Assembly (NCBI GenBank): GCA_026545225.1
Contig: CM048848.1
Location: 26,018,806 to 26,082,805 of the forward strand
Length of the DNA: 64,000 nt
Direction of reading: 5' to 3'
Source: Cornus controversa
Lineage: Eukaryota > Streptophyta > Magnoliopsida > Cornales > Cornaceae
Below the pieces are notes generated by a model. The model was not told the origin of the DNA, made no database searches, and saw only the letters and a program-made list of their open reading frames with translations. The stretch's first letter is position 1. Each line of letters opens with the position of its first letter. The translations under genes and the position numbers were made by a program. Below, one piece after another: positions 25,146 through 36,062 of the stretch.

Positions 25146-25182
<37 letters not shown>

Positions 25183-25259
25183 AGATTAAAAATCTAACTA
25201 AAAAAACTAAATAGAAAAACTAAAAATAAAATAATATACAAAAGATGGTTACCTTCCTG
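23606..25259 (-). other. Element B 3' untranslated region with repeated polypurine-type motifs
   Basis: 1.65 kb between the env-position ORF and the 3' LTR, with no coding sequence. On the minus strand the motif aagtttgggggtg occurs next to the LTR (23606-23618, the presumed polypurine tract) and twice internally (24881-24893 and 25020-25032). The copy at 24881 is preceded by a perfect hairpin. Long T/A homopolymer stretches lie at about 25131-25181 and 24421-24461. Part of the region (about 24130-24260) aligns with the 3' region of element A just before its truncation. Confidence 0.8.
24899..24918 (-). other. Perfect hairpin upstream of an internal polypurine motif, element B
   Basis: gtacattgtcctcaatgtac is an inverted repeat with 8-bp arms and a 4-nt loop. 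On the minus strand it reads into aagtttgggggtg 5 bp later. Element A has the weaker equivalent acattgaggataatgt at 54377-54392, again followed within 7 bp by aagtttgggggtg. Conservation of hairpin plus motif in two diverged elements suggests a cis function in replication or termination. Confidence 0.7.
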
Positions 25260-26483
25260 TCAAGGATGTGGTGGTGACTGAGCATCCGGATCTAAGTTTG
25301 CTTGGCGCATCAGTGCACGCATCATCCTCCGCATCTCTAGTTGCTCTTGGCGAGTGTCACGAAAGTGATCCGCCATCTCTGCTCTCATTGCACCAAACTG
25401 TGTGGAGACCTCTGTCTGTAAGGTGCCAAACTGGCCTGTCAACCCAGCAATCTGCCCTTCTAAGTATTGATAATCATGGCCACCAGCCTGTGCATGCACT
25501 TCCTCTTCCTCTGCCTCCATCTCCTCTGGATCATCCACCGGTGGTGGTACATCTACATGCTCTCCTCCTTGGGCCACCCGAGATACCTCACCAGGCGCTG
25601 CTATGACTCTCTGGTGCATATGAGATCGACTCAAGTTCCAGTCATGCGTGCCATAATGAAGGTCATGTGGAAAGGCAAGCTCGTCCTTGTGGACTGCATA
25701 CCCCTGTGTTACAAGCAACTGGTGAATAATAGTAGGGAATGGGAACTCCCAGTCACTTGCATTGTCTGGTACCTTGGCCACAACCTTGGAATAGAATTTC
25801 TCCATCTGGCCCCAGACAATCTGTGGGAGTGACAGCCAATGCCCAAAATGTATGGCATATAAGGCTCGGAGGAACTCTTGACGTCTTTCAGTTTTATGTC
25901 CAATTGGACATACATTCTTGAGTAGCACAGCGTCAAGGAACCATAAATGATTTGGCATTGAAGACTTTGAAGCTGCATTCCTTTTTGGCCCGGAGAATTG
26001 GTTGGCACACAATCGTGCAACCGTATTACCCACCGACAACTCGTCGGGTAAAGGAGTGTAGATATGAGATAAATCAACTGGGCATTCATGAGGACAACCC
26101 ATAGCAATGGCAATGGATGACATGTCCACTCGAACTATTGTTCCATCTATGGAAGAAGTAAGCACATCCCGCTCATCAGGTTTCGGCATCAAGTTTTGAT
26201 AAAATACCTTGACAAGCCTCGGGTAAATGGTAGATGAGAGTGGAACAAAAATGGATGCCGACCGACGACGACGGATGTCGGAAATCCCCCATCGTGTCTC
26301 GGGAAACATACCATAAAGTTCGGCTATGTCAAACGTTGTTTCATAGTTCAACGCCCTTGGATGCCATCTCTCTTGAATACCGTCTCGGCGAGATCGTGAA
26401 GAACCTGTGGTCGGATCATTCCTCGCTCGGCGAGGATTACGTGAACTTGAAGCATCTTGGTGACTTGCTCTCTTTGGTGCCAT
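25260..26483 (-). CDS. Env-position ORF of element B, plant transposon-protein-like
   Basis: Intact frame of 407 codons downstream of the polyprotein, in the place where Athila elements carry an env-like ORF. The N terminus (residues 1-45) is basic and serine/arginine-rich. A central region at about 45-270, with NHLWFLDAVLLKNVCP (178-193) and RALYAIHFGHW (206-216), recalls the family annotated as putative plant transposon protein. An acidic stretch follows (about 318-329), then a likely coiled coil (337-395). I see no signal peptide and no hydrophobic membrane segment, so a true envelope glycoprotein is unlikely. A broken homologue in element A (52495-53720) shares WFLD and WGQM motifs, so the ORF is inherited within the lineage. 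Function unknown. The intact frame fits recent insertion. Confidence 0.85.
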   Translation of the reverse strand: MAPKRASHQDASSSRNPRRARNDPTTGSSRSRRDGIQERWHPRALNYETTFDIAELYGMFPETRWGISDIRRRRSASIFVPLSSTIYPRLVKVFYQNLMPKPDERDVLTSSIDGTIVRVDMSSIAIAMGCPHECPVDLSHIYTPLPDELSVGNTVARLCANQFSGPKRNAASKSSMPNHLWFLDAVLLKNVCPIGHKTERRQEFLRALYAIHFGHWLSLPQIVWGQMEKFYSKVVAKVPDNASDWEFPFPTIIHQLLVTQGYAVHKDELAFPHDLHYGTHDWNLSRSHMHQRVIAAPGEVSRVAQGGEHVDVPPPVDDPEEMEAEEEEVHAQAGGHDYQYLEGQIAGLTGQFGTLQTEVSTQFGAMRAEMADHFRDTRQEQLEMRRMMRALMRQANLDPDAQSPPHP

Positions 26484-27372
26484 AGAAGTAGAAAAAGTGT
26501 AGTTGAGGAATTAAATCGAACACTTGGTGTGCACAATTCTTTTGTAACCTTCAACCTCCTTTTTTCGGCAATTTTTCCACCCAAATCGAACAAGTAATTG
26601 CACCAATTTGATCCCCCAAACTTGGTCTTCAAAAGCCCTCAAAAAGATTTGAACAATTTCTTCAAGGAAAAACTTCACTTACTTTGATGTTGAACTTGAA
26701 AAAGTGTGAGCTTCCTTTGAGAACTAGTGATTTTTTATCCACTTTGATGATGAAGTTGATATTAATCAATGTTGAATCCTTGTATAATAATCACTAATTG
26801 AAGAAATTAGTTTTCCGGATGATATAGGACTTGAATTGGAGTTCAAAGAGGTAGAAGATGTAAGTAGTAGCAACCAAATAGGATAAGGAGTCCATTTATA
26901 GAGCAAACTTTCGGCCAGCCCCTCTATACCCTTGGGCGATCGATCCCCCTTGGAGTGGGCGATCGATCGCCCACCTGCTGGTGGGGATCTTCAAGAATTC
27001 CCATGGGGCGATCGATCCCCCTTGACTGGGGCGATCGATCCCCCCCCTGAAGGCCTGTTTGACCCTCCATCGCCCAAGTTCGACCGAGACTTGATATTTT
27101 TGAGTCTCCATCGCCCAAGGTCGACCGAGAGCACGATTTTTCACCCGTCTTGAGTCCGAATACCTCGGTACACCTCTTGGCATCCTCCGGAAGCAACTTA
27201 TACATCAAAAACTCAAAGAAAAAACATTAAAGCGCAACTAGAATTGAAGAAAAACCTAAGAAAACTAGAATCAAAAATTAAAATTAAAGAAAACTAAACG
27301 AAATAAAGTATAGAAATACATACAAAACCTACTATTTAACGTCCGTAGGAGACGATTGACTCTCCGAAGGGA
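26484..27372 (-). other. Element B pol-to-env spacer with CGATCGATCG cluster
   Basis: 889 bp without a gene. The repeated part is 26935-27129 on the plus strand: four gcgatcgat words, among them the full palindrome CGATCGATCG at 26960-26969, then two copies of a longer word ending in cgaccgag. The second, atcgcccaaggtcgaccgag (27110-27129), is identical to 44942-44961 in the LTR of Tekay C. The equivalent spacer in element A has its own cluster (51521-51775). Confidence 0.85.
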
Positions 27373-30300
27373 TTAAGTCGGATAGATGGGATCCGTCAAG
27401 TCGACGGACTCCACGTCTCTTCTTGGCACACATCCTTCCACACACTGTTTCAACCTTTGGCCATTAACTTTCATCAAAGTATTATCTCTAAAGCTTCGAA
27501 TTTCCACGGCACCATGAGGAAAAACCGAAATCACTTGGAATGGTCCATCCCACCTTGAACGCAATTTTCCGGGGAACAACCGAAGCTTGGAATTGAAGAG
27601 CCACACTTTATCACCTGGAGAGAAGGACTTTCGTGAGATGTGTCGATCATGAAATGCTTTCGTCCTCTCCTTGTAAATTCGTGAACTTTCATAAGCATCA
27701 CGTCTAAACTCTTCTAATTCATTCAATTGCAACTTCCTCTCTTCCCCAGCTCTTTTTGCATCGAAATTGAATTTTCGAATTGCCCAAAGTGCCTTGTGCT
27801 CAATCTCGACTGGAAGATGACATGCTTTCCCATACACTAACCGATATGGTGACATACCGATAGGGGTCTTGTAAGCAGTCCGATACGCCCATAGTGCTTC
27901 ACTCAGTCGTAACGACCAATCTCTTCTATCTGGTCTCACTGTCTTCTCGAGAACATGCTTAATTTCTCGATTGGACAGCTCTACTTGCCCACTTGTTTGA
28001 GGATGATAAGGCGTTGCCACCTTATGTGTCACTGAATATTTAGCAAGCAAACCTCTCAAGAATTTATTGCAAAAGTGAGTACCACCATCACTGATCAAGG
28101 CTCGAGGAATTCCAAATCGACTCAGAATATTCTCATGCATGAATTTGATTACCACCTTGTGATCATTGGTTCGAGTTGCAATGGCCTCCACCCACTTGGA
28201 GACATAATCCACTCCAACCAGAATATATTCGTAGCCAAAAGAAGGTGGAAAGGGTCCCATAAAATCAATTCCCCAAACATCAAAAATCTCCACCACCAGA
28301 ATGGGGCTCATTGGCATCATATCACGTCTTGACATTGAACCCAATCTTTGACAACGATCACAAGTCTTACAGAAAACATATGCATCGTGAAATAGAGAAG
28401 GCCAAAAGAATCCGCATTGAAGTACTTTTGCCGCTGTTTTCCTTGCACTGAAGTGGCCTCCACATGCCAATGAGTGGCAGAACTTGAGAATATCTTGAAA
28501 CTCATGGTCTGGGACACATCGCCGAATGATCTGATCTGGACAATATTTAAATAACTCTGGATCCTCCCAAAAGTAATGATGCACTTTAGAGAAAAATCGA
28601 TCACGTTCTCGCTTGGTCCAGTCTTTTGGCACCTTTCCCATGGCTAAATAGTTCACAATATCAGCATACCATGGTGTGGAGTTGTCGGACACTCCAAACA
28701 ATTGCTCCCTCTGCAGTGTTTTGGAAAGTGTAGTGCATACAGAAGTTACCACCATGGTAGAAATTTGATCTTCAAACACCTTCTTCTCCTTCTGTTTTTC
28801 TTGCACCCTTACTTCATCTACAGATTCAATCACCTCTTCAGAGTCCATGAAGAAAACATCAGTCTGATCTGGAGGATTCTCAACAGCATTGAAAATATTA
28901 AGTTTAACCTTCATGTTGCCAAAGGAAATATCCATGATCCCTGACCTACAATTTATGCAAGCATCAGCAGTAGCTAAGAAAGGTCGACCAAGGATCACAG
29001 GAATGTGCCTCTTCGGATTGTGAACCGGCTCAGTGTCAAGTACAATGAAATCAACAGGAAAGTAGAACTTGTCCACTTTAATGAGCACATCTTCTATGAT
29101 TCCTCGGGGTTGCTTTGTTGATCTGTCTGCAAATTGTAATACCACCGAGGTAGGCTTCAATTCTCCCAAGCCCAATTGTAAGTAAACTGAATAGGGTAGC
29201 AAATTCACACTTGCACCCAAATCAAGAAGAGCTTTATCCACATGGTGCTCCCCAATAATGCATGAGATAGTTGGAGCACCAGGATCTTTGTACTTGGGAG
29301 GAGTACACTGCTGAATTATTGAACTTACTTGTTGTGGCAGCATTACTTTCTTTGGCACATGGCTTTTAGAACGCCTTTTCTGAGTGCACAAGTCCTTCAA
29401 AAATTTTGCATAAGGAGGAATTTGCTTGATGGCATCAAGGAGTGGCAAATTAATCTTCACTTGGCGAAACACTTCCATCATGTCATGCAGCTTGTCCCCT
29501 TGCTTCCCCAATTTAGATGCTTCAAGAAAACGTTGTGGGAAAGGAGCCTTGGGCTCATAAGGAATTTCAGCACTTGGACTTGTGATCACTTTTTCTTCTT
29601 CTTTCTTCTCACCCACCTTATTGTCAATTATTTTCCCACTTCTCAAAGTGGTAATGGCTTGAACTTGCTCATGGTGTGGGTTGCTTGTGGAAGCTTGCAT
29701 CCCTCTTGGATTAGCAATTGGTTGACTAGGGAGCTTCCCTTCTTCTCTTCTACTCAATGAAGTAGCAAGCTGTCCAAACTGAGATTCCAGTTTGGCAATG
29801 GATTGAGAATGCGAGTGCACTAGCTGAACTGTAGATTGTACTGTTGCTGCAGTAGCTTGCACTGTCTCTATAAGAGAATCAAGCTTGTCAAATTTAGACA
29901 AGGTAAGAGTCAGCTTGTCTTCAATAGCAGAAATTCTTTGGGCCATAGGACTTTGTGTTTGATATTGCTGTTGAGGCACAAAAGTCCTAGGTTGATATGA
30001 TGGTTGCATTGCTGCCCCTTGGTTACTGTAAGAAAAACCAGGATGATTCCTCCATGTGGGATTGTAAGTATTACCTCGTGAAGGATTCATTGGTCCAGTG
30101 AAAGTAGCTTGAACTTGCTCATGTTGAATATCAGAAAATTGCCCCATTGAAGGACAATTGCTCACATTATGCATAGGACTAGAGCAGAATTCACACGGGC
30201 CTAGCAATGAAGAATTTGAAGCAGAAGGAGTTTGATTGGCAGCCATAATTGCTGCTACCTTCTGTGCAATTAAATCAATATCAGTTGGCATAGCTTCTGA

Positions 30301-31167
30301 AGCACCAACCTCAAAAATCCCATCAGTCTTCCTGGTAGTGGCAGGTCTGCTAGAACGAGTAGAGGACACATGTTGTAGAGAGTTGTCACTAAGATTTTCA
30401 AATAAGGTCCATGCCTCTTCTTCACTCTTCAACATAAAAGTACCTCCACATGACGCATCAACCATCTGTCTGTTGGCTTCTGTGAGCCCTTCATGAAAAC
30501 TCTGCACTAGTTGCCACTTAGGAACTTGATGATGGGGACACTTCTTAAGAAGGTCCTTGAATCTTTCCCATGTCTCATAAAATTGTTCCCCCTCATGTTG
30601 GGAGAAACCAGTGATAGCACGTCTGAACTGATTGGTCTTCCCTATCGGAAAATACTTCTTGAGAAACTCATGTTGCATCTGAGTCCAAGTCGTGATAGAA
30701 CCAGCCGGTAGAGAGTTGAACCAATACTTTGCTTTGTCTTTCAAAGAGAATGGAAAAAGTCTCATTCTGAAAGCATCTTCAGAGAAGTTGTGAATTTTTG
30801 TAGTTGAGCACACTTCAATGAAGTCATCCAGATGCTTGTAAGGGTCTTCTTGAGTCAGCCCAAAATAAGATGGTAGCATCTGAATAATGCTGGACTTGAT
30901 CTCATAATTCTGTGCTGTGACATTGGGCAGTTGAAAACCTGCTGGCGAGGTATATGTCTCAGGAACATAGTAGTCCCTAAGCAATCTAGCTCTTTCTCCA
31001 TCAGCATTAGGAACAAGGTTATTATTCCTCTCTTCTGCCATGTCTTCAATTATTTCTTCCTCTTGCACACTGGTGTCAACAGGGATGTTCCTCTGTTGTC
31101 TAAGAGTACGTTCAGGCTCAGGATCAAGAGGTATCAAAGGATCAGCCACAGAACGACGACCTTGCAT
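27373..31167 (-). CDS. gag-pol: Gag-protease-integrase polyprotein of element B (no RT/RNase H)
   Basis: One uninterrupted frame of 1,264 codons. Gag capsid-like region about 100-250 ([20 protein letters not shown]). CCHC knuckle at 325-338 (C-x2-C-x4-H-x4-C). A long linker follows, then aspartic protease with ALLDLGAS (Asp649; the Athila-type DLG instead of D-S/T-G) and VILGRPF (724-730). Integrase zinc region H898/H905/C933/C936 and a DD35E core D968 (GIDF), D1027 (SDGG) and E1063, then a C-terminal tail to 1264. Between NIFNA (about 757) and EQLF (about 821) lie only about 60 residues. In element A the same landmarks are about 620 codons apart and enclose RT and RNase H. No YxDD motif or RNase H residues occur anywhere in the frame. 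The start is the first methionine and matches the gag start of A. The protein could assemble, cut and integrate, but could not copy RNA. Confidence 0.93.
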   Translation of the reverse strand: MQGRRSVADPLIPLDPEPERTLRQQRNIPVDTSVQEEEIIEDMAEERNNNLVPNADGERARLLRDYYVPETYTSPAGFQLPNVTAQNYEIKSSIIQMLPSYFGLTQEDPYKHLDDFIEVCSTTKIHNFSEDAFRMRLFPFSLKDKAKYWFNSLPAGSITTWTQMQHEFLKKYFPIGKTNQFRRAITGFSQHEGEQFYETWERFKDLLKKCPHHQVPKWQLVQSFHEGLTEANRQMVDASCGGTFMLKSEEEAWTLFENLSDNSLQHVSSTRSSRPATTRKTDGIFEVGASEAMPTDIDLIAQKVAAIMAANQTPSASNSSLLGPCEFCSSPMHNVSNCPSMGQFSDIQHEQVQATFTGPMNPSRGNTYNPTWRNHPGFSYSNQGAAMQPSYQPRTFVPQQQYQTQSPMAQRISAIEDKLTLTLSKFDKLDSLIETVQATAATVQSTVQLVHSHSQSIAKLESQFGQLATSLSRREEGKLPSQPIANPRGMQASTSNPHHEQVQAITTLRSGKIIDNKVGEKKEEEKVITSPSAEIPYEPKAPFPQRFLEASKLGKQGDKLHDMMEVFRQVKINLPLLDAIKQIPPYAKFLKDLCTQKRRSKSHVPKKVMLPQQVSSIIQQCTPPKYKDPGAPTISCIIGEHHVDKALLDLGASVNLLPYSVYLQLGLGELKPTSVVLQFADRSTKQPRGIIEDVLIKVDKFYFPVDFIVLDTEPVHNPKRHIPVILGRPFLATADACINCRSGIMDISFGNMKVKLNIFNAVENPPDQTDVFFMDSEEVIESVDEVRVQEKQKEKKVFEDQISTMVVTSVCTTLSKTLQREQLFGVSDNSTPWYADIVNYLAMGKVPKDWTKRERDRFFSKVHHYFWEDPELFKYCPDQIIRRCVPDHEFQDILKFCHSLACGGHFSARKTAAKVLQCGFFWPSLFHDAYVFCKTCDRCQRLGSMSRRDMMPMSPILVVEIFDVWGIDFMGPFPPSFGYEYILVGVDYVSKWVEAIATRTNDHKVVIKFMHENILSRFGIPRALISDGGTHFCNKFLRGLLAKYSVTHKVATPYHPQTSGQVELSNREIKHVLEKTVRPDRRDWSLRLSEALWAYRTAYKTPIGMSPYRLVYGKACHLPVEIEHKALWAIRKFNFDAKRAGEERKLQLNELEEFRRDAYESSRIYKERTKAFHDRHISRKSFSPGDKVWLFNSKLRLFPGKLRSRWDGPFQVISVFPHGAVEIRSFRDNTLMKVNGQRLKQCVEGCVPRRDVESVDLTDPIYPT

Positions 31168-31287
31168 ATATTACCAAAAGCACCTGAAAGAAAACAAAAA
31201 CAAGAATAAAAATAAAATATAAAAATTTCCTAAACTAAAAATCCAATTAAAACTAAATCTATAAAATCCAATCAATCAAATAGATAA

Positions 31288-31305
31288 TCCCCGGCAACGG
31301 CGCCA
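31288..31305 (-). other. Primer binding site of element B (tRNA-Asp)
   Basis: On the minus strand tggcgccgttgccgggga, a perfect 18-nt complement of the 3' end of plant tRNA-Asp(GUC), 5 bp downstream of the 5' LTR end. It shows that the right-hand LTR is the 5' LTR. Confidence 0.93.
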
Positions 31306-31310
31306 AAAAT

Positions 31311-32819
31311 TGATTCGTGTGTGAGTGTGACTCAAAAAGTATATCAATTAAAATTTTCCACACTTCGCAATAGAACGAATTCCTTGCAGAATAGGGCTAT
31401 CGAAAGGAATGGGTATCGTACCTCAGGGATTATGTTCTGACGAGTTGGAACACAGAACTAATTCTAATTAAATTTATAAGAAAAGAATTCTGATTTTTAA
31501 CTAATTAAAAAGATAAAATAAAATAAATCAAAGGTAAACAGATAATGAAGATAATAAGAGAGAAACCTAGGGTGTTTGACTTCACCACTAACTCCACAAT
31601 CAATGGTCAATTGAATCAACTATAGGGGAATTACATCATGCATAAGTGGTGTCGGTGGCTACAAGCACACCTTCATCCGTCAAGAAGATAACATATGATT
31701 AAGGCTAAGCCATGGACTATCTTCGATTGGCATGGGCCATCTGCCTAACTACTCTAATCTAGGGTGCAGTATGGTTCATCTTCTCTAGGCATAATCCATC
31801 AAAGCTCATAACAATATATTCAGTGATTACCATTGTGTAATAATCTCTCTCATGATCACAGAAAACAAAAGAGATTGAGTTCAATAACAACAACTAAATA
31901 TCTAAGACAAGATAAGAAATCATTGAGATTGAATTTACAAGACTTTTATTGCTCAATTCATTAATAAGAATCCTCACAATTACACAATCTATGCATGTAT
32001 ATAAAGGTCCCCAATAATTAAAACAATCAAACCATTGATGCTTTGTTAGGGCTACATCAAAACCCTAGTGGATGAACTAGCCGCTCATGGTAGAAGAAGA
32101 AGCTTCAACTGTTGAGGAAGAAGACATCATCTTTCTGAATTACGCGTATGACTTCGTTCTCCAATGGCTCTGCAATATGTTTCTGTTCTCTTCAGCCCTC
32201 TCAGACTCTCCAATTTCTGTGTAAGCTCTCCCTCTCTTCAGCCTCCAAGTCTTCACTTTATTCCCCAAGAGAATACACCAAAGTACTAATCCAATTAGGA
32301 ATTAATTAGGGTTTCCCGCAGCACTAATCAGGTGGGTTTTTCCTGCTGAATTCGGCCCGACTTTTGACCCACTAGAAGTCCGCTTCACGGAATTTTTGTG
32401 AAATACAAAAGTGTGCAGAATCAAATTTCGTTCAACCCCACGCGGAAATAATGTCGATTTGAGGCTCGGAAATAAGACTTCTGGTCCGTTTTCCAAAACG
32501 GGATTAAGACTGCATTATGCGCAGATTTGGGCTTCAGGCCCGAAACCTTCTTTAGCAGCTGTAATTCTCTTGGACCTCTTTCTTGGGCTGATTTGAGTTG
32601 AAATAAATGGTTGAGTGAATCTCCTTGATGTAGGCTTCATCTCACCATCTTGGATGTCTTCTTTAAAAGCCCAAAAGCTTGGTTTTAACTGAAATACTCA
32701 TTAAGGCCCTGAAAATACAGAAAACACTAAAACAAAGTAAAATAACAAAATAATCTATCACTAAGAGAATAAAATACATAAGTTAAGAGGCTAGAATGCA
32801 TAACATTCAACGCCGATCC
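31311..32819 (-). repeat. Element B 5' LTR
   Basis: 1,509 bp, the same length as the 3' LTR and nearly identical to it. On the plus strand the terminal base is c where the 3' LTR has a (23605), so the minus-strand terminus reads GGATCGG instead of TGATCGG. The leader between this LTR and gag (31168-31310) holds only the PBS and AT-rich sequence. Confidence 0.92.
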
Positions 32820-33315
32820 GCTTACGTGGTTTGTATCGGCGAGTGCACTATCATGTGCCTTGCTGGTGAGTGCACTTGTGATGTGCACTGGATTGATGTG
32901 ATTTGTGTTGTGATGATGCCCAGGATATTGGACTAAGCCCGGGAATGGTATGCCAGAGATTGAGAGTCATGTTGGATATTAAACGAATGACTTTGAGTAT
33001 TGATGATCCCGGATTATAGGGGACGTATCACTGTGAGTGATTGGAATGATTAGTCAAAGGTGTTGCCTTAGACTAGAGATAGAAATGGACTGGGTAGGTC
33101 TTGAGGTAGAGACTGTGGACTCTAGGAAGCAAGTCGAGATGCACTGTTGTGCAAGACTTGAGTGTTATGAGTTAGGTGTTGCAAGTGTAGCGCCTAGGGT
33201 ATGTGGAAAGGAAAAGTGACGATCATTGGCGAGAATGACGTCTGGTAAGGACTGGTTTTGGAAAGACCATGACTATGTTAATTTCGAGGATGAAATTCCT
33301 TGAAGGAGGGGAGGT
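32820..33315 (+). mobile_element. Array G, internal domain 3, right part
   Basis: Begins with the second gctta (32820-32824) and continues the internal domain exactly where it was broken at 22096, down to polypurine tract 33302-33315. With the left part and one TSD copy it gives the same 2,464-bp length as the other two domains. Confidence 0.9.
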
Positions 33316-36031
33316 TGTAAGGACCGGAATTTTGTTAACCGGTTCCGGGTGAATTTTGACCGGATTAAATTTTTTCTTCGGATTAATTAAATTTCGAAAA
33401 GGGGTGTGGATATATTTCCATACAAGTGGAAGGTGTATGTGTATGTATATATATATATATATATATATCTAAATATATATATATACATAGTACCTATATT
33501 TATATTTAATTATAAATATATGTATGGGCTCATATGCAATTATGAAGGAATATGGGTGCACTTGTATGATTACAAGTATATGTATAATGTGTGGTGTATA
33601 ATAAGTAAGAAAAGAGGATAAGAAATGGGTGGAGAAGAAGTGGTCAGCCGAAAGAAGAAAAGAAAGAAAGAAAAGAGGAAAAGAAAAGAAAGAAAGAAAA
33701 GAGAAAAAGAAAGAAGAGAAAGAAAAGAAAAGAGAAAAGGAGAAAGGAGAGAGAATCGGGGAGAGAGAAAGAAGAACCGAGAAGAGGGATCGGGAGAGAG
33801 GAAGAGAAGCCGCGACGGCGGCAGGTGGGTTCGCACGACGGGGCTTCGGCCGGCCGTCGGCAACGGTGGCGACGTGGGGTGAAGTTGCCCGGCGTCGCGT
33901 GGTGGCTCGGTGCGGCGGACCGGTTCGCGAATGGGGAGTTGCTCACGGTGGGGTTCCACCTGGGCGATGGCGACGGCGGTTGCGACGGCTGGCGGAGGCC
34001 GAGGTTGGTCCGATTTCGGGTTTGGGTCGCTGGTTCGATGGGGGGTCCGACCGAAGGGGGTGACGCCCGCGGTGGCTGGGTCCGTGGTTGCGGGGTGGCC
34101 GGCGAGGCGCTGTTCGGCTACTCCATTGTTGTTGTTTGAGGAGCTTGATTTGAGCATGATGATGGTGGTGTGGGCTGTTTTGTTCATGGGTTATGAGCTT
34201 CGGTGCTCCTTGGCTTGGATTAAGTTTCTTGTGGTGAAGGCTGCGCATGGCTGGGTGAGGGAATTCTCGGCTGTGAGGATGGTGGTGCTGGTGGGTTGTT
34301 GGGCTGAGGCGGCTCATGGAGGTGGCAGGTTGGTCACGGTTTGGACTGCTTGTGGGTCTACTGATTTGGGTCTTGTTGGGCTGCAATATGGGGTTTAATT
34401 GTGGTGAAGGAACTGGGTTAGTGAAGAATATCTTGGGTTGAATTGGGTTTCAATAATTGGTTTAATCATGGATTAGTCTTGGGCTAATGAAGGGGTAGAG
34501 ATTGCATGTGGATGATGGGCCAAAGTTGGATTTAGTTGATTTTTAATTTAATTGGACTGTTTGGTTGTGAAAATGGTGGCCTTATGGTGTCGACATGGAC
34601 AGTGGGCTGAAGTTGAGTCTTGAGTTAATTGGGTTGGATTGTAAGTGAACTCGGTAATTGATGTTTGGACTCTGTTTGGCAACAAGATGATGGCTCGGTT
34701 ATGGGCTATTTTGTCTTGGATTCGTAGAACTTGTGGTGGTTGATTTGTGGATTTCCATTGGTTTGAATTGTGGTGGTTTCGGTAGTAAGTTTCATGGTTG
34801 TTGGCGTGGGCTTGACACGGGACTTGACCGAGCAAGGAAATGGACAGCTTGGCAAGCACGGGCTTAGCAAGAGCGGGACTTAAGGCAAGTTGATTCTTGC
34901 CTCTATCTCTTATAATACTTTTGTTATGTCGGTTAATTTTACAAATGCTCTTAATTTGATCGTATGTGGCGTTGTATATATATATATGTGCAAATATGTA
35001 TATAGAAGTGGATATATATGTATATACTTGGGATGTGAGGATGTATATATGTGGGTAGATATATATATATATATATGTGTGTGTGTGGGATTGGAGGGTA
35101 AGAGCATTGTTAAATTCAAATACTGATTTGCATTGTTGTATGCATGTTTAGGGATTGAGCCATGTAAAGTATGCTAAATTATATATGTATATTTAGCTAG
35201 GTGTTGCCTTGCATGCATATATGATTTTTATGCATGAGTTGAGTATACGTAAGTATTTATGTGGTTATTTATTTGGTGCAGTAGTAGAGATGCATGCTAA
35301 ATTGATTATAGCATAGAAGGGCATTGGAAAGCATGAAATATGTAAAGTATTATGTATGTTTTTACTACCTATATGAGTGACATGATGTACATATACATAT
35401 ATATTTCCGTGATTGCATATGGTTGTAAGCAAGTTGGTTGCTCATAGTAAATGCATGATTGGAGTGAAAGCATGATTAGATCTATGCTAATATACATGCG
35501 TATGTGATTATATGCAGGATGTGGAATATATATGTTGTGTATGTGAAAAAGTGACTATGAATGATTTCTGTGAAAAGTGTGTTCATTGGTGAAAAACGTG
35601 AAAATATGATGTTTATAGATTTATGCATGAAAGACATGACTTTCTTGAAAAATGCATAAGCATGATGATTCCCATGATGTGAGTGTGATGACACTGTGAC
35701 AATCTTGAAGATAAAGGAAAATGCATTGATTTGACAAAAATGCATTCATGGTGTGGATAAGTGCATTGATGTGATTATGTGCACTACGTGAAAAGCGAGT
35801 TTTTGGGGCATGTGTGAGAATTAATAGGGTATTGAACTCTAGGGTGCAAGACCCAAAACTTGGCCAAGCGGGTGTCGCTTCTGTCGGGTTAGTAGCCCGA
35901 AAAGCGTGAGCAGAGTATGTGGTCCCAATGCGACCCTTACTATGGATTGTGACAAGCGAAGTCCTCAGTTGAATTGATTTCCGGAAATTTGTGGCGTGAG
36001 TTATATATATGAAATGTGACTGTCAAGTTGA

Positions 36032-36062
<31 letters not shown>

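Larger units (their letters stand above)
22097..32819 (-). mobile_element. Athila-like element B, RT-less but otherwise complete
   Basis: 10,723 bp with 1,509-bp LTRs at both ends, TSD gctta, a perfect tRNA-Asp PBS next to the right-hand (5') LTR and a polypurine tract next to the left-hand (3') LTR. On the minus strand it carries an open gag-protease-integrase ORF and an open env-position ORF. Reverse transcriptase and RNase H are absent. I noticed about seven differences between the LTRs over 1.5 kb, so this is the youngest insertion in the window. It would need RT supplied by a relative. Confidence 0.93.

Noticed and set aside
25131..25181. Poly(T) run as a LINE or processed-gene tail
   Set aside because: It lies within the 3' untranslated region of element B with no flanking duplication or LINE/SINE sequence.
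26935..27129. CRISPR-like or satellite array
   Set aside because: Words are short, degenerate, in both orientations and without regular unique spacers; this is plant DNA and the pattern recurs inside retrotransposons.
28075..30711. Plus-strand frames opposite the element B polyprotein
   Set aside because: Shadows of a clear 1,264-codon protease/integrase frame on the minus strand.
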